Part shown: piece by piece, positions 55,685 to 64,000 of the stretch
How the letters are laid out: each line of letters opens with the position of its first letter
Position numbering within the stretch: the first letter of the stretch is position 1
NCBI GenBank assembly: GCA_004172935.1
Contig: SDZD01000003.1
Span: forward strand, 186,001 to 250,000
Source of the DNA: a bacterium
Lineage (GTDB): Bacteria; Armatimonadota; Abditibacteriia; Abditibacteriales; Abditibacteriaceae
Direction of reading: 5' to 3'
DNA: 64,000 bases
Notes under the pieces: model-generated
Seen by the model: only the letters and a program-made list of their open reading frames with translations
Told to the model about the DNA's origin: nothing
The model's database searches: none
Made by a program: the position numbers and the translations under genes

Positions 55685-56197
55685 CTAACTTCGGTCGCGC
55701 CGGGGTTTGAGGGCATTGGCGGCGTCATCTACTACGCGAACCAGAATATCGTCGCTCAATGGAAATGGCACGCTTGTACGTCCCGGCCCGCTCTCGCTGG
55801 GTTGGAAGCGTTGCAGTGTCACCTCGTCGTCCTTCACTTTTGCCTCGAAATAGGCGCTACGGCGTCCGCTCATCGTCTCTGGTGTCGAGCGCACTGTCGC
55901 TGTCCCTCCCGCGTCGGTTTCAACGAATTGAAGCGATTCGCTCAGGTAAGTCGCACTTTGCGCGAAGCGCTCGGCGCGTTCTTGTGGTGTCGCCCCGCGT
56001 GCGCTCGATGTCCCCTCGCACGAAACGCGAATCTGTCCCGTCAACTTGGTGTATTTGTCGGTGTCGGCAAATGTGGCGCGTGCGCTCACCGTCGCTCCGC
56101 TGGGGAGCGTTTCGCTGGCGCTGGCTTCCAATGGCAGTGGGCGTTTTAAAGCCGCTTCTTTTTGTGCTGATTGAGCTAACCGTTTTCCTAACGACAT
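55685..56197 (-). CDS. Hypothetical protein, fourth gene of the prkA-yhbH-spoVR operon
   Basis: 13-nt gap from spoVR; strong SD AAAGGAGGAT upstream of ATG; no domain recognised. Confidence 0.7.
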   Translation of the reverse strand: MSLGKRLAQSAQKEAALKRPLPLEASASETLPSGATVSARATFADTDKYTKLTGQIRVSCEGTSSARGATPQERAERFAQSATYLSESLQFVETDAGGTATVRSTPETMSGRRSAYFEAKVKDDEVTLQRFQPSESGPGRTSVPFPLSDDILVRVVDDAANALKPRRDRS

Positions 56198-56210
56198 TTC
56201 TATCCTCCTT

Positions 56211-57698
56211 TCAGGTTTTTACTGTCACCTTTCCCTCGAAACTCAACACGACTGTCTTGTCGTCCTGTACGGTTTCGAGATGAACGGGCCTTCCCCAGAT
56301 CGTCTGCACGTTGCGCAGCACATCCGCTGCTTCATCAATATTGAGTTCGGTGCCTTCAAAACGATGTTGCAGCAACAGCTCGCCCCGGTTGCCGTAGTTC
56401 CCGTCCACTACATAAATGAACGGGCGTCCATGATTGGTAAGTCCAAACAATAATTTGTCCTTCACCTTTTGAAAGTCGCGCGTCGCGATTTCATACACCT
56501 CGGTTTCATCGTTCCAGTCGTAGCCGAACAGCATGTGTTCCGCGACAAATTCTGGTGTCAAAAACTCGTCGATGAACGACACATCGTTATAGTGCTGCCA
56601 TATCTCGAACACTTTCTCTTTGCCGAGCATGGCGCCATTATCGAAGGATTTTTTTGCCTTCCAGTCGTCCATTTTTTCCCACTCGCGCCCGAACTGGCCC
56701 TTGTTCCAGCGCTGTTCGATGTCGTTGAGTAGCGCCAGCCCCAGCCGATAGGGGTTAATACGGCCCGGATGCGCCGCCACAGTTCCCGAATGGTGGTCGG
56801 CATAATCGACCACATCCTTTGAGTTCAGGATGTGCTTGGTCATCAGCCGCGTATGTGCCCAGCACGCGCATCCCTCGTTCATAATCTTGGTTTGCCCCTG
56901 CGGCGCGAAGTAATAAGCCTCTTCGCGAATGATGTCCAACACATCGCGCTGCCACGATTCCAGCGGCGCATAATGCAGCAGAAATTCCAGCACGTCCTTG
57001 CGCGGTTCGGGCGGGAAGTTCCGCGCGCCTTGTGCTTGCTCACGCACCTTCTTGCGCTGTTCTTCCATCCATGCGGGCGGATTCAAGAAATCGCGCATAT
57101 ATGCCCGTTCGCCCTGAAGCCGATTAGAAATCGGCTCATCCACTTCGCTGTCTTCCTCGCCCGCATTGCCAGCGAACGGGTCGTCGTGACGTTTGATGAA
57201 CGGCGCGTGCGGGTCGATTAAATCATCAATCGTCAGGCAGCAATCTATGAAGTTTTCCACCGTCTCGACGCCATATTTGGCCATGTAGCGCCGTATTCGC
57301 ACCGCATGGTTCGCCATCTCATCCAACATTTTGCGGTTGGTTGGGCTGAACATGTAGTTGTGCTTGAAAAAGTGCGCGTGCCCGCACACATGGGCGATGA
57401 CCAACTGCTGGTCGACCATCTGGTTGGTATCGAGAAGATAGGCGTACACCGGGTCGGTGTTAATCACCATCTCATAGATTTTTTGCAGCCCGTAGCCATA
57501 CCCCTTCGATAGCCGCTCGTACTCCATCCCGAATGACCAGTGCGGATAGCGCGTCGGAAACCCGCCATAAGCCGCCACTTCCGAAATGGTTTCGTGCGAG
57601 CACATCTCATACACGATGGGGAAAAAGTCGAACCCCATCGCGACGGCATAGCCCTCGATTTCTTCCTGCGCATCGCGCACCTGTTTCGATGAAAGCAT
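56211..57698 (-). CDS. SpoVR/YcgB-family protein
   Basis: IEGYAVAMGFDFFPIVYEMCSHETISEVAAYGGFPTRYPHWSFGMEYERLSKGYGYGLQKIYEMVINTDPVYAYLL...NEGCACWAHTRLM. Confidence 0.95.
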   Translation of the reverse strand: MLSSKQVRDAQEEIEGYAVAMGFDFFPIVYEMCSHETISEVAAYGGFPTRYPHWSFGMEYERLSKGYGYGLQKIYEMVINTDPVYAYLLDTNQMVDQQLVIAHVCGHAHFFKHNYMFSPTNRKMLDEMANHAVRIRRYMAKYGVETVENFIDCCLTIDDLIDPHAPFIKRHDDPFAGNAGEEDSEVDEPISNRLQGERAYMRDFLNPPAWMEEQRKKVREQAQGARNFPPEPRKDVLEFLLHYAPLESWQRDVLDIIREEAYYFAPQGQTKIMNEGCACWAHTRLMTKHILNSKDVVDYADHHSGTVAAHPGRINPYRLGLALLNDIEQRWNKGQFGREWEKMDDWKAKKSFDNGAMLGKEKVFEIWQHYNDVSFIDEFLTPEFVAEHMLFGYDWNDETEVYEIATRDFQKVKDKLLFGLTNHGRPFIYVVDGNYGNRGELLLQHRFEGTELNIDEAADVLRNVQTIWGRPVHLETVQDDKTVVLSFEGKVTVKT

Positions 57699-57704
57699 GT
57701 TGAA

Positions 57705-58802
57705 TCACCTCCCCTTTCCTAGAAATGTTTTCAGTGCTGCCAAGACTTCCTCGCGGTCGTTGATCTCGCACGACACCACCTTGTCCTCGTCGCTGAAATC
57801 GGCGTTCAACTCTTGAAGGAACTGCCCCGACCCCCAGTAACTCGTCACCTGACCGTAGCAGAACTGGTTAATTTTCGGCAGCATTTCCTCTTCCAACAGC
57901 GTCGAGCAGATGTCGTTGTCCTCCTCCCAGTTGTCGCCGTCCGAAAAGTGAAAGCAGTAGATGTTCCACTCGCTCGGCGGGTAGCGCTCATCTATTAGCG
58001 CGTTCATCGCTTTGAAAGCCGAACTAATCTTGGTGCCACCCCCTTCGCGCGTGTGATAGAAGGTGTGTTCGTCCACTTCGCGCGCCGTCGAATCGTGAAT
58101 GATGTAAGCGCGCTCTACGTCCTTGTACTGGCTTTTCAACCAGGTATCGAGCCAGAACGCCGTAATGCGGACTAGCTCCTTTTGTTCCTCGCCCATCGAA
58201 CCGCTCACGTCCATCGCATAGATGATGGCTGCGTTTGCTTCGGGCAAGTTCTCCGTGTTCCAACTGCGATAGCGGGTGTCCTCCTTAACCGGAATCACTT
58301 TCGGTTCAGTCGGTTCGTAAGTCCCGCTCATCACCTGACGCCGCAACGCCTGCTTATATGTGCGCTTGAAGTGGCGTAGCGACTGCGGTCCCGTCGTCGA
58401 AATGCCGGTGTACTTGTCCACCTGCTGCGAAATGTTCTTCTTTCCGCGCGGCTCGATTTTGGGCAGTTCGAGTTCTTCGCCCAACATTTCGGCGAGTTCG
58501 TCCAGTGTGACTTCCACCTCGATCATGTGCTGTCCAGCACCTTGGCCCGCTTTGCCCTTCTGGCTGCCATCGCCGCCCATCGATTGCCCGACATCACCCT
58601 CACCCTGACCCGTCCCTCCCGTTTGTTTGTGTCCGTACCGAAACTGCGGCAGTGTGATCTGAGGAACGGGAATCGAAACCAAGTCGCGGCCCTTCTTACC
58701 AATCATCTCACCATTCGAGATGTAGCCCTTTAACTGCGACTTAATTTTCCCCCGTACTATCTGGCGAAACCGCCCCGCATCGGCATCTATCTTTTGAGCC
58801 AT
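57705..58802 (-). CDS. YeaH/YhbH (DUF444) family protein
   Basis: AIIYAMDVSGSMGEEQKELVRITAFWLDTWLKSQYKDVERAYIIHDSTAREVDEHTFYHTREGGGTKISSA. Confidence 0.95.
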   Translation of the reverse strand: MAQKIDADAGRFRQIVRGKIKSQLKGYISNGEMIGKKGRDLVSIPVPQITLPQFRYGHKQTGGTGQGEGDVGQSMGGDGSQKGKAGQGAGQHMIEVEVTLDELAEMLGEELELPKIEPRGKKNISQQVDKYTGISTTGPQSLRHFKRTYKQALRRQVMSGTYEPTEPKVIPVKEDTRYRSWNTENLPEANAAIIYAMDVSGSMGEEQKELVRITAFWLDTWLKSQYKDVERAYIIHDSTAREVDEHTFYHTREGGGTKISSAFKAMNALIDERYPPSEWNIYCFHFSDGDNWEEDNDICSTLLEEEMLPKINQFCYGQVTSYWGSGQFLQELNADFSDEDKVVSCEINDREEVLAALKTFLGKGR

Positions 58803-58823
58803 CTTCGGCCTCCTTGAATTGGA

Positions 58824-58947
58824 GTCGTTAGTTGCTAGTGATTAGTTTTTAGTTCGATGTAGCCTTCCCAGTTTTTTACTTGGAGTTGGGTAGGGGACTT
58901 GGAACTGCTACTGACTTACTAAAAACTAACCACTAATTACTAACGAC
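58824..58947. repeat. Inverted repeat with ~30-nt arms (26/30 match) and 64-nt spacer
   Basis: Left arm gtcgttagttgctagtgattagtttttagt (58824-58853); right arm actaaaaactaaccactaattactaacgac (58918-58947). Confidence 0.75.
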
Positions 58948-58953
58948 TAGAAA

Positions 58954-60984
<2,031 letters not shown>

Positions 60985-61229
60985 GCAGCCTCCTGTGAAT
61001 GACGAAGGTGTGTTTAAAGTTGCAGAGCAAGTAACCGAATGAGCGCCGCCCACAACATCTGCGGCGTTCGTTTCGGGGATGCGCGAGAGCCCTTGGGTAT
61101 GGCGTCGCGCGGCGTTACGGTGTTCTATGAACAGCAGTAGAGGTACGACGCCTATGTCGAATCACCCGGAATTTGCATCGGGTATCAAAAGACTGGCAGG
61201 GGTAATTGCGAAAAACGCACTCAGGCACA

Positions 61230-61258
61230 CTCTGGTTCAATTAATTTAATTGCCAGAG
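61230..61258. promoter_or_regulatory. Near-perfect AT-cored dyad upstream of prkA
   Basis: ctctgg tt caattaa t ttaattg ccagag. Confidence 0.4.
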
Positions 61259-61391
61259 CTACTCCTTAATTTGATAGCATGTCCTTGGCCAAGTTGCAAC
61301 ACAAAGCCGAGGAATTGGTGCTGTAGGAGTCGATTTTTACCTGTTCGAAATGGTATCGCAATGCAGTTGCCTCCTGAGCAACGAAACGGTC

Positions 61392-62273
61392 CTAACGAAA
61401 TTCCGCTGAGTCCGTTCCCATCAACGGCGAGCGCTGTAAAAGCTTCTTTGTACTCCACTCATCTAACCCTTCGCCCCTCCGTAAAGCCTGACACGATTCC
61501 TCAATCAAAAACGCCCACCATATCGGAGTCAGCAACTGCCACTCCTGCTCCGAAAGCGGCGCCACTTCGTCGTAGCCAAGCACCACTTCATCGTACTTCC
61601 CCCGCCACGCCAGCGCGAACTCGCCCACCCGATGATCGAGGTGCGCCAACTCGAAATCCAGAATCCCCGACAACTGCCCGCCACTAAAACGCAAATTCCA
61701 ATGCGTGAAATCGCCATGAATCACCATCCCCGACTGGTTGCGAAGGTCCATCTCCGCAGTACGCCCCCGCGCCCGTTCAAGATGCCACCGAATGATTCCG
61801 ATGCCCTCACTATGCCGCGCCTCATGCTCACTCAAAAGCTGGTCGAGCGTCTCATCCGCCAATATCTGCTCGCATCGTCGCCACACTCCCCGTTGCCCGA
61901 ACCCATCCAGAGTTTTCAAATCCTCGTGCAACTGCGCTAATAGCCTCCCCCTCCTTCGCTGCTCTTTCGCCGGATTTTCCAACGAAGCCGGTTCGCCTTC
62001 CAGAAACCGCGAAAGACTCCATGTGTATCCATCCCATTCAAAAGGCTCCCCCACGATGCTCGCCACAGGCCACCCCAATCCCGCCAATCGCTCCAACAGC
62101 CTCACCTCGTAATCCATCGTCTCCACCCAAACTGGCGCCCACAGCCGCAGCACAAAGCGCTCATTGCCCCTTTCGACCTGCCAATGCCGATTCAGCCGCC
62201 CACCCAACTCCTCAACTAACCTCACGCCAAAATGCCTGAAGACCGCCTCACTCGGCAATGTTGCTGTTTCCAT
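61392..62273 (-). CDS. Aminoglycoside phosphotransferase (APH)-fold kinase
   Basis: GMVIHGDFTHWNLRFSGGQLSGILDFELAHLDHRVGEFALAW: Brenner and DFE-like motifs. Confidence 0.85.
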   Translation of the reverse strand: METATLPSEAVFRHFGVRLVEELGGRLNRHWQVERGNERFVLRLWAPVWVETMDYEVRLLERLAGLGWPVASIVGEPFEWDGYTWSLSRFLEGEPASLENPAKEQRRRGRLLAQLHEDLKTLDGFGQRGVWRRCEQILADETLDQLLSEHEARHSEGIGIIRWHLERARGRTAEMDLRNQSGMVIHGDFTHWNLRFSGGQLSGILDFELAHLDHRVGEFALAWRGKYDEVVLGYDEVAPLSEQEWQLLTPIWWAFLIEESCQALRRGEGLDEWSTKKLLQRSPLMGTDSAEFR

Positions 62274-62336
62274 GTCGTCGTGTCTTCGATTATAGCGCCT
62301 CATAGTCCCACATGAGAAAATCCCCTGCACGAAACA

Positions 62337-63476
62337 ATGTCCGAAAAAACCTATCTCCTCTTGATGACTGTCGTTCTGGGCGGTTTAGGAGCTTACATCT
62401 GGAAGGCACGCACCCCGGCTCATGCTAATGCCGCGCTGTTGGCACCTCCGTCTGCACTGGCCAAATGGCCTCTTACTGGTGCTGTCACTCAACGTGGCCC
62501 ACGCGGTGTCACCCACATCAGCGCCCGTGATGCCGATGGTACCGATGTCGACCTCATCGAGTTCGATTTCAAGGCCAACCCCAAACTGAAACTCGAACTT
62601 TTCGACCAGGATTCCGACGACAAACTCCCCTTCGATAACTCGGCCCGCTATTGGGGACGCAATGCCGCTTATGTCCTCACTCATGAGTCGAACCAAAGTG
62701 GCCCGCTGGTCGCCGTTTGTAATGGTGGCCCCTTCGATTTCAACCGTAACCAATCCATTGACGACGCTCAACACGTTACCCCCGTGGTCGTCGCGGGCAA
62801 AGCCCACTTCCAACACATCCAATCCGACGAAAGCCAGTTGTGGACTTTTGGCATTCGTAAAGGCACCCCCCACCAATTCGAGGTGTTGCTGCGCCCCTCA
62901 GTCGCTCAACTCGAAGAGTTCGACTACGCCACCGGGGGCGTCCAATGCTTGCTCAAAAATGGCGAACTTTTGCATCTCGAAGAACCCCCTTCGACTAAGC
63001 GTTGGGGCCGCTTCAAAGTTCCCACCACCAACGATGTCGGGAGTCTTCGCCGCCCCGATTGGACGAAAACCTCGCGTATTTCCCTCGGTTGGAATCGCGA
63101 TGGCTCCAAATTATGGATGCTCAGCATTCACGACCCCGAAGCCGAAGCCGCCTCGCGCACGGCTCTCTCTATCCGCTTCCGAGGTTACTCCAATTCCTCC
63201 CTTCCCCCGATTATTGGCGGTTGGAGCGTACTAGACACCCAGAAATTCTGGAAATCTCAGGGGGCTTGGGGGGCTGTACTGGTCGCCAGCGGCGACTTCG
63301 CCCAGTTAGCACATCGCCGCGCCGACGGGCAGGTCGATTTCGTCCCCTCCCAAGTTGCCACCCGCTTCTGGAAAACAGCCGCTGGCCGAACCCGTCTTGT
63401 CACTGCCCCCAACCTCAAAGGCGCCCCCACTGGCGGCAGCGCCCTCTTCTACTGGACAGTTCGCGAAACCAAATAG
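62337..63476 (+). CDS. Membrane-anchored protein, possibly phosphodiester-glycosidase (NAGPA)-like
   Basis: N-terminal TM; GPLVAVCNGGPFDFNRNQSIDDAQHVTPVVVAGKAHFQH and WKSQGAWGAVLVASGDFAQLAHRRADG are only weakly suggestive. Confidence 0.5.
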   Translation: MSEKTYLLLMTVVLGGLGAYIWKARTPAHANAALLAPPSALAKWPLTGAVTQRGPRGVTHISARDADGTDVDLIEFDFKANPKLKLELFDQDSDDKLPFDNSARYWGRNAAYVLTHESNQSGPLVAVCNGGPFDFNRNQSIDDAQHVTPVVVAGKAHFQHIQSDESQLWTFGIRKGTPHQFEVLLRPSVAQLEEFDYATGGVQCLLKNGELLHLEEPPSTKRWGRFKVPTTNDVGSLRRPDWTKTSRISLGWNRDGSKLWMLSIHDPEAEAASRTALSIRFRGYSNSSLPPIIGGWSVLDTQKFWKSQGAWGAVLVASGDFAQLAHRRADGQVDFVPSQVATRFWKTAAGRTRLVTAPNLKGAPTGGSALFYWTVRETK

Positions 63477-63483
63477 AACATAA

Positions 63484-64000
63484 TTAGCTCCCCCTGAAAG
63501 CCCCTCTGCACCACTCCCGATATATCGCCCCATCTCGGCCCAACCGAAGCGTTGCCCCCAAAGCGTGCATTCCTGCATCAAAGGCAATCTGTCGTTCCTG
63601 TGATGATAACCCCTCATCCAACAGCCTCTGCAAATTGAACTCAAGCCAAATCGTCCATTTGCCAATCACCCCATCGACTGCCAATTCCAAATCCTCCAAC
63701 CGCAGTTCGTTCTGCTCCCGATACCCTTGCACCCACGCCACAAAAGTCTCCCTTGAAGGTGCCCCCGCCGATTGTCCCGCCCACGAAAGTCCCGCTCCCA
63801 TCGCCTCCAACGCCGGGTGAATCGGCTTCGCTTGTTCCCAGTCCAAAATGATTGGTTCCCCCTCGCCATTCCATAACACGTTCTTCTGGTCAAAATCCAA
63901 ATGCCCCATCACCCACCCCTCGCACAATTCTTCTTGTGCCACCCGCGCCCGCCCATTCAACTCCTCCAGCTCTTCCACCACATCCCGTAACCGCCACGCC
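63484..64000 (-). CDS. Second APH-fold phosphotransferase, 5' end beyond the window
   Basis: GWVMGHLDFDQKNVLWNGEGEPIILDWEQAKPIHPALEAMGAGLSWAG; the frame stays open to position 64000, so the ORF-track start at 63981 is not the true start. Confidence 0.8.
   Translation of the reverse strand, partial: AWRLRDVVEELEELNGRARVAQEELCEGWVMGHLDFDQKNVLWNGEGEPIILDWEQAKPIHPALEAMGAGLSWAGQSAGAPSRETFVAWVQGYREQNELRLEDLELAVDGVIGKWTIWLEFNLQRLLDEGLSSQERQIAFDAGMHALGATLRLGRDGAIYREWCRGAFRGS

Overview
64 kb of GC-rich bacterial chromosome, densely packed with genes. Gene content suggests a diderm, possibly Armatimonadota-like, lineage, but this is inference only. No tRNA, rRNA, CRISPR array, IS element or prophage was recognised. 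Housekeeping and metabolic blocks: PII + type II glutamine synthetase + GSI glutamine synthetase, glmM-like mutase, argS, rodA/ftsW, speB-like agmatinase, ribE-ribBA-(membrane protein)-ribH, serA, endonuclease V, and a prkA-yhbH-spoVR operon carrying a fourth unknown gene. Regulatory: an OmpR-type two-component pair, a NarL-type two-component pair, a Ser/Thr kinase with a non-canonical DFG motif, and an AraC regulator divergent from a GH32 fructanase. Surface: a wzy / BY-kinase / multi-SLBB export / CpsB-type phosphatase block and several large secreted beta-helix proteins. Best candidates for a new system: (1) a translationally coupled module (645-2406) of a Nif11-like small protein, a P-loop sulfotransferase and an Asp/Asn beta-hydroxylase-like dioxygenase, followed by an exported DUF6916-like protein and a phage-tail-collar-like protein; (2) an AT-richer island (41.9-44.4 kb) with a paralogous pair of secreted STN-like proteins and an 11-nt C/G tract upstream; (3) a structured argS leader; (4) a 30-nt-arm inverted repeat inside the prkA/yhbH intergenic; (5) a three-fold repeated ~160-aa domain next to a Ser-less SGNH-like domain in one secreted protein. 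The ORF track misses two edge-truncated genes (GH127-like, 1-539 minus; phosphotransferase, 63484-64000 minus).
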